Below are positions 12,127 to 22,253 of a DNA stretch of 28,385 bases, piece by piece. Numbering within the stretch: position 1 is the stretch's first letter; every line of letters starts with the position of its first letter. Location of the stretch: assembly GCA_903813345.2 (NCBI GenBank), contig CAIIXF020000001.1, positions 58,981,885-59,010,269 on the forward strand, in the 5' to 3' direction. The stretch comes from Owenia fusiformis. Taxonomy: Eukaryota; Annelida; Polychaeta; Sabellida; Oweniidae. The notes beneath the pieces are model-generated. The model was not told the DNA's origin. It searched no databases and was given only the letters and a program-made list of their open reading frames with translations. A program made the position numbers and the translations under genes.

Positions 12127-15100
12127 CATTCCTTACTCCTTTGTAGCTCCCCACCATGTTTAAATATAGCATCTATGAACTGTCCATACATGCGATCCAT
12201 GTAGCTAGTGTGACGTGGGAACAGGCCCTCCAAGAATCCAATATGGCCACCATGTGATGTCACAACAAGTGCAACATTCTCATTTTTCTCAGCTTCTTTT
12301 ATTGGAATAGCTGAAATGTAATTTTTTACAGTTATTAAACACTAAGAATAGGAGAGGCTAAAGCATATCTGGTAACAGGTAACATTACATAGCCCATACT
12401 TTCTTGTACCTTGCAGTCATTTCAGCAACAAAGACATCAATTCACAAAGTACATACATAACAGCCTTACTTTTGTATGAGAATGTATTTTGTATAGAATG
12501 TATAGAATATAGGAATCCTTCTTTGTAGTCCAATTAGACAAAGTCTTTTATCAGATTAAACTAAGCTCAGTTGAGAATTTCTTTTCAAAAATAACATGAA
12601 TGTCTATAGTTCTGTTTTTATGACATCAATGATTTTCGTGATTACAATAATGGATTTTCAAATCAAAATTCCCCTATTCCTAATTCAACGTTGCATTTAA
12701 TACCTCAGAACAAATATGTCAAGATAATGAATGATATTCAATGAAACATTGAAGTCAGAGGACTACATGTCTATGTTCCTACCATGTAAAGGTGAGAAAG
12801 GGTCATCAGCAGCATTCAAGCAGAGCAATGGAATCTCAATCTTATCCACCTTATAATGAAGATTAGCATCATGGTAGTATTCCTCAGCATTCTCATAGCC
12901 AAATATCTTTGCTGTGAAGTGATCATCAAATTCATAAATAGTTTTACATTTGGCAACTTTCTTCATGTCAACATGGTTGTTGAATAGTGGGGTATACCTA
13001 AAAGTCAGTTACCAAAGTTTTTTTTACAAGAACAATTTATTGGTTTTGAAACAAATGATTGATTGAAGAACAACTACATTTACTACATGTATACTGTACA
13101 TGTTTGAGACACTTATTCATGTATAATGGAAATTATGCAGATTATTTAATATGATTAATTCATGGAATTAAAGAATATACAAATATCTGTATTTAGCGTA
13201 TGAAATGAGCAAATTATTCTATCCATTAACAGATTTATATCTATTTAAATTGAGATATCACTTATCAATGTTTACAGTTTGTCAACAAATGTACATGGGA
13301 TGAGTACCAAAAAGAAAGGTATGTTTACTGAAATTGAGGTATTCAGAATTGAAAGGTTTTAAAGGAGGAGAGAGGTAGTTCATATGAGAAAGGATGTGTG
13401 AGAGAATACGAGAGAGAAATCTTCATTTTAGATGAATGTCCTTAACTGAGAAAAAGGGTGTTCATTTGAAAAGTAACTTTTAGAGATTAAGGTGTTCACT
13501 GTGTTTCCTTGGGACAGATTTTCCTCGCCAAAGAAGTGTGTCCGGTACTGTTCACTCAGTCAATTGTGTTCACAATTTAAAACAGTCAAAGTGTGATATA
13601 GTGCTCAATAATTGTTTTTAATAAATGAGTTCAATAGAGATTATATAAAGGGAGCGATAGTAAAGAGAAGTGATTAAGAGATACATATGTATGTTCACCA
13701 GAGATCAAAAATGAGAGATTGTTTTCTCTTTTTGATACTCATCACAGCATTAACAGATTAACAGAGCTTACTCAACAGCTGTCTGGCAGAGATGGTATGT
13801 AAGGTATCTATTTAGTAAGAACCAGTTAACTGGTTGTTCCAAACTTTTAGTTGACTCAAATGTATTGAATGCTGCAGATGCTACCATCGCAGCTTTGAGT
13901 TTGCATCCCAGCCCAACACTGGCAACATAGTTGAACAATATCATTCTGAAACATAGGTATAGTTTCTGTCTGATTAACTCCAAAGTTATTAGTGATTTAG
14001 AATAAAGTTCAGAACCACTCTTGAAATGAATTCTTTGGATGTACACCTGGAAGAATTTAATAGTTGGGAGTGCTCCATGGAGAGGAATATCCATCTGACA
14101 GTTTTCAAAGAGATGGGTGACAGGTATAAAAAAAATATGAGTGAAAGAGAATGCTACGAGGGTCTAGAGGTATGCTCAACCAGGGAAATGTTGACCTCAT
14201 TTGGCAAATGAGTTTAAGAGTAAAGGAGATTACAGGGAGAAAGGGGATGAAAGAGAGGAGGACATATTCACCCCAGGAAAACCTTTGAAATCATGACCTT
14301 TATCTTTCTGGAGTAAAAAAATGTGAGCTCCTCAATGAAGGAAGGTTTTCTCTTATTGATACTCATCACAGCATGAACAGATAAGAGATATAGTATTAGC
14401 CATTATGCTTACTCAACAGCATACTCGCACAAGTAAGAAGTAAGGTATCTGTTAAGCAAGAACCAGTTAACTGGTTTTTCCAAAGTCTTAGTTGACTCAA
14501 ATATATTGAATGCTGTACAAGCTACCATTGCAGCCTTCAGTTTACATCCAACTCCAGCACTGACTACATAGTTGAACAATATCATTCTGGAACATAGTAA
14601 CTATTTACAGTTTCAAATCTACTCAAGGTGACTAAGAATCAAATTCAAATCCACTCTTAACAGGATCCTTGAAGCAAAATCTCCGGATGTACACCTGAAA
14701 GGGGCTTAAAAGAGAAGAGTGTTCCATGGGAAGGAATTTTATCATTTTAACTAAAAAGGAGTTTTAATGTTCCCCTAAGAGGGGTATTTATACTAGAAAG
14801 GGATTTCCTTAGAGATGACCAATATTAGTTATGACAGTTGTTTATTTCATGGAAATTCTTCCTAGAAATAAAAGTGATTCCAATCAAGAGAGGAACTAAG
14901 ATGGAATTTCCAAAGAGGGGTGTCACCATGTGTGGGAGTTCCAGAGTATTCTAATTAGAAAAGAAATAACTCCTTTAAGATGTCCACTGCATAAAGAAAG
15001 TATTTTACAGAGATATCCAACCTGGAAGAGATTTTCACACATAGGAGTGTTGACCGTGTGGACATGAAACAGACAGAAAGGGGTTTTCATCAAAAGTGAT

Positions 15101-18100
15101 GTCTGCTTGAAAACAGAGGTAAAACTACCTGTCAATAAACCAGAAACTGGGATAAGTGCTCATGTACATGTAATTAACAAAAGATTGTTTCACTTGAGAG
15201 TTGTTCCTTTTGCAGAGGTTTAATTCAAATGGGTTGTAGTACTTTAAAAAGTGTTCCACTTAACGAGGTGTTCCACCTTCAGAGATGTTCCACTTTACAG
15301 GTTTTACTGGACTACAGAGATGTGGTGAACAAGATATGGACTCACTGGAGACTTGTGTTCACGTATATAGAGGTATATAGAGGTTCTCTTTTTGGTACTC
15401 ATCATGTACAGACAAGCTGACTTGCTATTATGCTTACTCAACAGCATATTCACACAAGTAGGTCGTAAGGTATCTGTCAAGCAAAAACCAGTTCACTGGT
15501 GTTGCTAAACTCTTAGCTGTATCAAATATATTGAATGCTGTACAAGCTACCATTGCTGCTTTCAGTTTACATCCAACTCCTGCACTGACTACATAGTTGA
15601 ACAATATCATTCTGAAACATATCTCCTGCCAATGTAACTTTAAATATATCTTGAAAATCTTCTATTAGCACAATGTTAGGTTTCGACAAGCCCATGGTTT
15701 CGATTAGGTTTAATTGTGAATTTCAGTGTCTGAATCAATCATGTGTTGGTAGACATAATTTGGCAAATATGATTAAGGTAGTTCTGCATTTTCACAATAA
15801 ACTGAAAAATGGGGTAATACTGTATCAGTATTAGCTCACAATATTTTGACTTTGAGCTGTATGTTATTTAAAAAGTAAATAGGCTACACATAAAAATATG
15901 AAATATATTTCCCAATTTCTAATTATTGGGAATTATAATCCTAAAATGAAAATTCTCATCAAGCAAATCTACCTAAGAAGAATGAATTAATAATGTGATC
16001 ATTTTGAGTACAATTAGTCTAACATTTTATGATAAAAGCCCATGAAATTAGTCAGAATAAAATTGTCCATTTTTAGTATGTAACCAGTGCATGAGTTAGG
16101 GATCTGGAATTGCAGCTCACAGCATTCAATAAAAATCAACCTAGTAAGTTAGACCATGAATTAGGTGTGCACTTACTGACTAACATATTGTAAGAGATTA
16201 CTTGTTAGGTGATGATTAAATATATAACGATTAACAGGTGTTTCTAGGGAGACTCTAGAAGCAAAGGGGCAGAATGCTGTTGAGAAAGTCATTGCCCCAT
16301 GTAGTTTACAGTCTTTCCCCTGCTTTCCTATGTAATTTACTAAAATCATCCTACAAAATCAGAAATTCAATACAAAATGTAACATATGATGCTGACACAG
16401 AATAAACAAGAATACTATACTGTACATGCATTATGTACGTAGCCATGTTTTACATACACATTGTGTTTGAAAAGATAAGAATGCATAACTGATAACAAAC
16501 AACTGGAGAATGTTATTACAAGTGCATGTATAGAAAGAATGATAAATTCTCAGTTGCTAATGCAATTATTTTTCTCTAATCTAAACCTTTGAAAATAGTA
16601 ATGCAGATCAAAGGGCATATGAGTTTTGAAGGGAAATTCTGGACTTGGCCAAAGTGCAGTTTGTTCAAATCATCCTCCAAAATGATAAAGCCACTAATGA
16701 ATGGGGAATATTCTTTATATCCTACCCTCCTAATGAGACACCAACTCCTACAAGTGGGGCTTTAGGGTACTTCTCATTGACATGGTCAACTACTGTAGCC
16801 ATATCTTCAGTATTTGCAGCACAATACGTCCTTGCAGTCTACAAGCAAAAATATAAGTAAAGTACATATGTTTAAAAATTGGAATCTCTTCCCTAGATGA
16901 GATGCTTGAGGTGAATTACTATATGTAATTTGTTGAGATAACTTACCAAAAGCTTTGTGCCACCCATGCCTCTGTTATTGAATACAACAACCCTATATCC
17001 TTTTTTTCTTGCCTCATCAGCCATGTGAAGAGCGTAGCTCTCTTGACTACTTCCTGAAACATACATGTAATAAAGCCTAACAGGCCCGTAGCCAGGATTT
17101 GCCAAGGGGGGTTCAGTTTACAAAAATTTCCAGGGGGGGTTCACATTTGATAATATTGGCCCAAATATGGCTAAAATTGGGAAGTGCTCAAAATGGTGAA
17201 AACTGCATGATTTTGAAAGAATTTTTGGCCAGGGGGGGCGAACACCCCCTGGCTACGGGCCTGGCCAAATGAGACAACATGTCAACATGCAAATGGTAAC
17301 AAAAGGGTAACAATTGTTAACAAGCCATCAACATGCAAAATGTCACCACCTGCCACTTGTTACAGACGCCTGAGACTATTTTATGTAAAATGATGGTCTC
17401 AGCAGATGCCTAACCCCTAGATACCAAACACCAACCACAATAAAATTGGAGAGCTGACCATTGACACAAATGACAAAAATACTAATTTTATCATTCCTTG
17501 GAGGTGACATAAAAAAAGTTGTAGCTTTTATGTTGTCTGTTTCTGCCTGGAAAACATTTTTTTTTTAAATTTTTTTAAGTTAATGTTATTTCAAAATATA
17601 CATCAAATCTCATCAATTGTGCTTTGTCCAATAGTTCCAAAGAAAGGCTTTATTTCAGGATGACCCTGCGAGATCCAATAAAATACATGTTTTCCATGCA
17701 ACCTTTGACCACATCTAACTTGATAATATCCATTTCCTCAAGTCATTCCTTACCTGTGAGCCCAGGAAGCACTATAACTGTAGGTCTAGTATTTTTATCA
17801 CAATATGTTTCACTATTATCATTCTCCATCCAATCTAGCTTGATCATTCCACCATCAGGTGTTTCAAGGATTTCACTACAAGTACAAATTCGAACACGAA
17901 GACAGTAGATCTAATCCGAACACCACAGCAAAAAGTGTTCAGATAAGCAGGTGTTCACATTCCAAGATTTCTTAATTTGCTGGTCAAACAAAATTTGGGC
18001 CGAAAAAAAAGTGTTCACACATTCAGAGGTGTTCGGATTAGAGGGGTGTTTTGATAGGTTTTACTGTGCATTTTATATTAATTTATTAAAGGGACTCACC

Positions 18101-21100
18101 CTCTAATGAATTACTTTAAATAACATAATGTAAATATAAAGGCTTGAAAAATTGCTCAGCAAAGGTGTATCTGAACAGGTGTACTGGTATTTTAAAATTT
18201 TAAAGAGATACCCTCGTCTAAATGATCTTGGAACTTACAACGCTACATAGTATGTGATCAATTGTACAGTAAAACTGTTCAACTTATTACCTAGCATAAT
18301 TAATGACTGGGTTAGATTTCATCAGAGATCGGAGGATGGTTTGGCCTCTGGATTCAAAGCACCATAATGTTGGCCAGAACTTCTCATGTAATATGGGACA
18401 ATGGGTCATCAGAAATGCCTTCAACTTGCTGTCTCCACATGCTACCAATGGTTTCTGTAAGAAAATAATGGGTCCATCTTACAACTGAGAACAGTTGAGA
18501 ATTAGTTGCTCCATTGTGATTGTGATATTCTTTTGCCTTGAAACAAAAACCTTTTATGCACATCAATTATACTTTTAAATACAGTAAAACCTTTGGTACC
18601 TCAACACAGTATTCCACTTCCAAAGTTTTCAATATCAGAGGGTAATTCTACATTAAGTTAATGCGAAACTGAACTTTGGAATGTTTCAGTTATTGATGGG
18701 TTCAGCTTGGAAAGGTGTTCCACTTTACAAGTTTTACTGGACTGTCATAAATTAGGACAAAAGAAGACTTCATAGTTGGTGACCCTCCTAGCATCGAAGC
18801 AACCTTAAGTCCAAGCAAGAAGAACAATGGCAGTGAAATATATAATTTTCAATATAAATGAAGATGAAAATAAAATGTATACATCAAATTGTATTCAATT
18901 GTGTATTACAATTTTAAGAGAAGGACTGGGTGAAATAAATTTTTTTTAAAGAGATGTTGCAACAGAAAATGGTTATTTAATTAATCAATGTTAGAAATTT
19001 AAAACTTGTAAATATACATAGCACACATACGGTAAAAAACTGGTATTTAGTAAAAGTACAACTTGGTTTTGGTACACTTTTTATCTACTTAAAGTACATG
19101 TAAATAATAGAACTAAAATTAAGTGGAAATGTTGAACTTTAATCTATCAAGTCAATTAACCAATCAATGAGTTCAACATAATAATAGTTGAAGTGTTATA
19201 TATCATTGCACTGCATGACACAAGTGATCAAGGCCTGTCCAAAGCATGTGCCTTTTGAATGTGGCCCCATGTGCATCATATATAACAATTATTACAATAA
19301 TTTTCAATATACTTTACCAAAGGTCTAATTATTATAAACTACATGGGGATATCATACATCTTTGGGATAATACACATTTGTAAAGGCTATTTAGTCATCA
19401 TATAAACCAGAGACATAATTATGAATATTTTTTGTCAAATTTATGTAATGTTCTGATTTGCTAACAACAGGGGGAAAGCTAGAAATCCTGAATAAACAAC
19501 AATGCCAATCTCCACAACAGTTAACCGTCCAAAACACTCTTGTTTCATATGAGCACATATGTTCAAAAGTGATCTGACCATTTGGTAAATAAGAAAAGAT
19601 GGGAGACACTACTGAGCATAATCGGACTTCAAACAGAAGTAAAGACAGGTAACATGCAAGTCCAAAGTGATACACCTAAGTGTATGTAACCGACTTTGCA
19701 ACAATCATGGCTAGTCAGCATGTTACATCTGGGATTCAGATACTCCAGGGACAATATCAAAATAAAAATAATGATTTATGACAATAAAACAAAAGTAATT
19801 ACAATGTCAGTTGAATCCCTTCTCCTTAAACCTGCACATCGCTCCAAAACGCAATATGTTGACATATATTGTTTTTACATTTTCAAGCTCTAATATAAAG
19901 TTTATGTAAATAAAAATTGTTTTTTTCTGCGTAATATCAAAGAACTATCATTTAGTTAAAAAAATAAAAAGGCTGGTGCGGGATTCGAACCCGGGCCTCC
20001 CGCGTGCTCAGCGAGGATTCTACCCGCTACACCACCGTATTATTATGAAAGGTTGAAGTAATTAAACGCTACTTATTTTGAATGCTATGATTCGGAAGTG
20101 ACGTCACGTTCTTCATTTAGAAACCTTTCCAAAATCATATCGCCGGCACCGATCGAAGCAAATTCAATGAAAAATCTTTGAAATGACACATTTATCGTAA
20201 GTATTTCTACACAAGATTTGCCCCATTTGTTCATCATTCTATAATCTTTCATTAAGCTCAAAATGATAAAGTTCACCCCCGAAACAACCCAAGATTGCGT
20301 TTCGGAGCGTAGTCCAGCTTTAAATGTAAATGCATTGATCATGGCCCCAAATTTTTTAATCAACTTTTGCCAAAAACATGATAACTTATGTTTTTTTCTT
20401 GTAAATTGATATATTGATAAATTCCATAGCCTTTGGTATATAGTGCATTTAGCTAACGTAGCTTGGAAAATACTTTTGCTCCAGCAATTTTAATCAATGA
20501 ATTTTACTGGATCATCATTTTAAAATTAGGCCAAAAATAAAAAAAGGCACAGGACGTGAACGAGATCACACCATCAAATAGGCAGACACTATGAACCAGG
20601 AAAACTGTTCTCCTATTATGTTTACAAATTTCAAGAACAAGAAAACAAGATGGCCGCCCAAAAGTTAATCAGCTCTAGTACTTGATATCCTCTATCATTT
20701 GTGTAAATTTGAAGGAAATCCGATGAGCGGTTTTCCTGAAATGGCGATGACAAGATTTTTCGAAAAACCTTCAAAATGGCCGCCAGAAAACAAGATGGCC
20801 GCCCAAAAGTTAATCAGCTCTAGTACTTGATATCCTCTATCATTTGTGTAAATTTGAAGGAAATCCGATGAGCGGTTTTCCTGAAATGGCAATGACAAGA
20901 TTTTTCGAAAAACCTTCAAAATGGCCGCCAGAAAACAAGATGGCCACCCAAAAGTTAATCAGCTCTAGTACTTGATATCCTCTATCATGTGTGTAAATTT
21001 GAAGGAAATCCGATGAGCGGATTTTCTGAAATGGCGATGACAAGATTTTTCGAAAAATCTTCAAAATGGCTGCCAGAAAACAAGATGGCCACCCAAAAGT

Positions 21101-22018
21101 TAATCAGCTCTAGTACTTCATATGCTCTATCATATCTGCGAATTTGGAGAAAATCTGATGAGCAGTTTTCCATAAACGGCGATGACAAAAAGCGGGACGA
21201 TCACGACCACAATCACGATCATGACCACGACCAGTATGACGACTATATCCCACCGATGGTGTGATAAAAATAATGCCCAGTATTTACTCGAGTCTCTAGC
21301 CAATACTTGGCTAGAGGTGATTTCATCTGGAATACTGTGAACTCCATTTGAAAAAAGGTGGCTGCCGTGTCATAAATTTATCGAATATTTTAAAAATCGC
21401 CAGATAAATAAATCATTAATTAAAATGGAACCGGCACGGCTCCTTGAGGAATTTTTGGTGATAAAACCAAAAGTCGCAATTCAAATTGTGATGTGGAAAA
21501 ATGGCGGACATATGATTTCAAATTTTATGATTACGACATGAACAATTGTTCATGCAGGAAATTATCTTTCCAGGAAGGCCATGATACAGTGGCCTTAGAA
21601 GAGGGTAACCCAGTATTAATGTCAGCTTGTTAGATCTATATATTTTTCATCTGTTGCCAAGTTTATGTGGGAGGAGCAAATTTTGAGCCAGAAGAATCGA
21701 AACATAGTACAGTAGTCCTGGAAAGAAAATCCAGCCCCTCCAATTCTACATCAAAACAGAAAGTAGAGCTGACCTAAAAGAAAATCTGACAGTGACATTC
21801 CCAGGAAAGATTTTTCAAAATGTTCATCAAAAAAAATTATGCAACTTTGTGAGTTTTTCAATCTGACAGGTAGACTAAGTCAAAGTTTTATTTTGATCAC
21901 TTACCTTTGCAACGTGAAACAAATAGTAACTTATATACGCAACTCCGAACCCACAGAAAAGCGGCAATGATGGGTATTTCTTGAAATAATCGATTAATTT
22001 TTCCATGGACTCCCTCAT
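12126..22018 (-). CDS. ABHD3: ABHD1/ABHD3-type alpha/beta-hydrolase phospholipase
   Basis: Exons in transcript order: 22018-21905, 18454-18291, 17875-17754, 17053-16947, 16838-16726, one of four cassette exons, 12997-12783, 12310-12126 (TGA). One path gives 397 codons; human ABHD1/3 are about 405-409. The start MRESMEKL precedes a hydrophobic segment (about residues 18-37), which fits a signal-anchored endomembrane protein. Family marks: [35 protein letters not shown], nucleophile elbow GVSLG (Ser204), acid pair in NAADDPFSP (329-330), and catalytic His359 in GGHIGFLEG, so the triad is complete. ABHD3 cleaves medium-chain phosphatidylcholines; the substrate here is inferred. ABHD1 versus ABHD3 is not resolved, since an invertebrate gene may be pro-orthologous to both. 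The donors after exon 5 and exon 7 are the weaker GTAGGA. The gene is convergent with FBXO16 and divergent from ADRM1. Confidence 0.9.
13290..13315 (-). promoter_or_regulatory. Candidate RNA docking site after the cassette exons
   Basis: In the ABHD pre-mRNA this intronic site reads TCTTTTTGGTACTCATC and, after two unpaired bases, ATGTACA. It is complementary to sequences just downstream of cassette exons C, B and A. It lies 457 nt after exon A and 293 nt before exon 7. The pairing is seen directly; a role in exon choice is inferred from analogous clusters in insects. Confidence 0.5.
13727..13743 (-). promoter_or_regulatory. Selector-like sequence after exon A
   Basis: It reads GATGAGTATCAAAAAGA in the transcript. 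It pairs with the docking site over all 17 positions, with one G-U wobble where exon C's copy has a G-C pair. It is about 29 nt after the exon A donor. Confidence 0.5.
13772..13945 (-). CDS. ABHD3: ABHD cassette exon copy A (last in transcript)
   Basis: A 174-nt exon, acceptor TTTCAG, donor GTAAGC, phase 2 in and out. It encodes [20 protein letters not shown], continues with [20 protein letters not shown], and ends [19 protein letters not shown]. It is intact and shows amino-acid differences from B and C while keeping the NWFLL core, as expected for a used exon rather than a decaying copy. It lies 774 nt before exon 7, with the candidate docking site in between. Confidence 0.88.
14351..14367 (-). 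promoter_or_regulatory. Selector-like sequence after exon B
   Basis: It reads GATGAGTATCAATAAGA in the transcript. It pairs with the docking site through 17 positions with one G-U wobble and one U-U mismatch. It is about 46 nt after the exon B donor. Confidence 0.45.
14413..14586 (-). CDS. ABHD3: ABHD cassette exon copy B
   Basis: A 174-nt exon, acceptor TTCCAG, donor GTAAGC, phase 2 in and out, open throughout. It shares the first 20 residues with copy C and differs from A at about 12 of 58. Variable positions cluster around [10 protein letters not shown] and the C-terminal LTSYLCEY. The upstream intron sequence (plus 14587 to about 14740) is alignable with that of copy A (13946 to about 14100), so the duplicated unit included flanking intron. 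Confidence 0.88.
15387..15410 (-). promoter_or_regulatory. Selector-like sequence after exon C
   Basis: It reads TGTACATGATGAGTACCAAA then AAGA in the transcript. It can pair with 13290-13315 over 7 bp, a 2-nt bulge on the docking side, then 17 uninterrupted Watson-Crick pairs. It starts about 28 nt after the exon C donor. Confidence 0.5.
15438..15611 (-). CDS. ABHD3: ABHD cassette exon copy C
   Basis: A 174-nt exon, acceptor TTTCAG, donor GTAAGC, phase 2 in and out. It encodes [20 protein letters not shown], continues with [20 protein letters not shown], and ends [19 protein letters not shown]. It differs from copy B at about 8 of 58 residues, so they are the closest pair. About 28 nt after its donor lies the longest selector-like sequence (15387-15410). 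Confidence 0.88.
16177..16350 (-). CDS. ABHD3: ABHD cassette exon copy D (first in transcript)
   Basis: A 174-nt exon, acceptor TTTTGTAG, donor GTAAGT, entering and leaving in phase 2. It encodes [20 protein letters not shown], continues with [20 protein letters not shown], and ends LLQYVSQ. It is the most divergent copy. Its NYIGK resembles the NYLGK of vertebrate ABHD3, whereas it lacks the PVNWFLL motif of the other three (PVNRYIF instead). There is no stop or frameshift. It joins to exon 7 through CA+G (Gln), while the other copies give GA+G (Glu). The 375-nt intron before it separates it from exon 5, which carries the catalytic serine. Confidence 0.8.
17081..17263. mobile_element. 183-bp MITE, CAGGCCCGTAGCCAGG ends
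   Basis: It starts CAGGCCCGTAGCCAGGATTT and ends CCCCCTGGCTACGGGCCTG, inverse complements over at least 16 bp, with G-rich inner arms (AAGGGGGGTTC, CCAGGGGGGGCGAACACC). Non-coding. Elements with similar GGCCCGTAGCC ends are, to my knowledge, widespread in marine invertebrates. I see no clear target duplication (AAGCCTAA before, GCCAAATG after). It lies 27 bp from the 5' edge of ABHD exon 4. Confidence 0.75.
18582..18739. mobile_element. Small inverted-repeat element, CAGTAAAAC ends
   Basis: It begins CAGTAAAACCTTTGGTACC and ends CACTTTACAAGTTTTACTG; the terminal 9 bp are exact inverse complements. Internal GTTCCACTTTACAAG and CAGTATTCCACTTCC recall the GTGTTCC blocks between the cassette exons. 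It is probably one member of a dispersed non-autonomous family. Confidence 0.5.
19971..20040 (-). tRNA. tRNA-like gene, probably a pseudogene
   Basis: The minus strand has an A-box-like TGGTGTAGCGGG and a B-box GGTTCGAATCC, an Asp-tRNA-like arm CTCGC-TGAGCAC-GCGGG, the 3' arm ACCAGCC, and then a T-run that would stop RNA polymerase III. The 5' acceptor strand does not pair with ACCAGCC, and loop position 33 is G instead of U, so a working tRNA is unlikely. Alternatives are a tRNA-derived SINE head or a decayed copy. It lies in ABHD intron 1. Confidence 0.5.
20641..21190. repeat. 145-bp tandem repeat, about 3.8 copies
   Basis: Units start with GAAAACAAGATGGCC at 20641, 20786, 20931 and 21076, an exact 145-bp period. 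The last copy is diverged and passes into AAGCGGGACGATCACGACCA and further CACGACCA/GATCATGA motifs to about 21256. It lies in ABHD intron 1. Minus-strand frames across it are repeat artefacts. Confidence 0.9.
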
Positions 22019-22253
22019 TTTGCAGATCTGTCAAAAAGTTGAACTTTGACATCCAGCCAACCTTGACCTTGGGATATTTTACAGCTGTTTTTTGGCAAAA
22101 TGATAAAGGTCAGTGAGTAATAATCAGATAGATATTTTCTCTATGTAGTTTATCTAATTTTATACGGTATTATAATTTGCAATTATTGAGTAAATTTTAT
22201 TACGAAAACTCTAAATTGTGTAGCTTTGTTGAATGATTTGCAAAATTTTCAAG
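22019..22253. promoter_or_regulatory. Shared divergent promoter interval, ABHD and ADRM1
   Basis: Only 235 bp separate the ABHD start codon (minus) from the ADRM1 start codon (plus), so both 5' UTRs and core promoters must lie here unless upstream non-coding exons exist. A TGACCTTG site at 22064-22071 is a nuclear-receptor-type half-site (CAAGGTCA on the minus strand), and an AAGGTCA lies near 22107. No convincing TATA box sits at a fixed distance from either gene. Bidirectional use is inferred from geometry. Confidence 0.6.

Larger units (their letters stand above)
13320..15330. repeat. Degenerate short-period repeats between cassette exons
   Basis: The introns around exons A-C are packed with loosely repeated 20-40 bp blocks such as GTGTTCCACTT, GAGAGGTGTTC and AAGGTGTTCACT, ending at 15285-15314 with TTCCACTTTACAGGTTTTAC. 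The same ending occurs at 18719-18744, and related blocks lie at 17925-18066 and 10925-11090. They appear to belong to one dispersed inverted-repeat family with CAGTAAAACCT ends, amplified along with the exon duplications. Confidence 0.5.

Noticed and set aside
13772-16350. Extra exon copies as decayed pseudo-exons
   Set aside because: All four keep exact length, phase, open frame and both splice sites, and the differences are mostly conservative; decay would have broken at least one.
20695-21188. Three similar minus-strand frames (about 70 codons each)
   Set aside because: They are staggered copies of the 145-bp tandem repeat, shared between repeat units rather than between genes.
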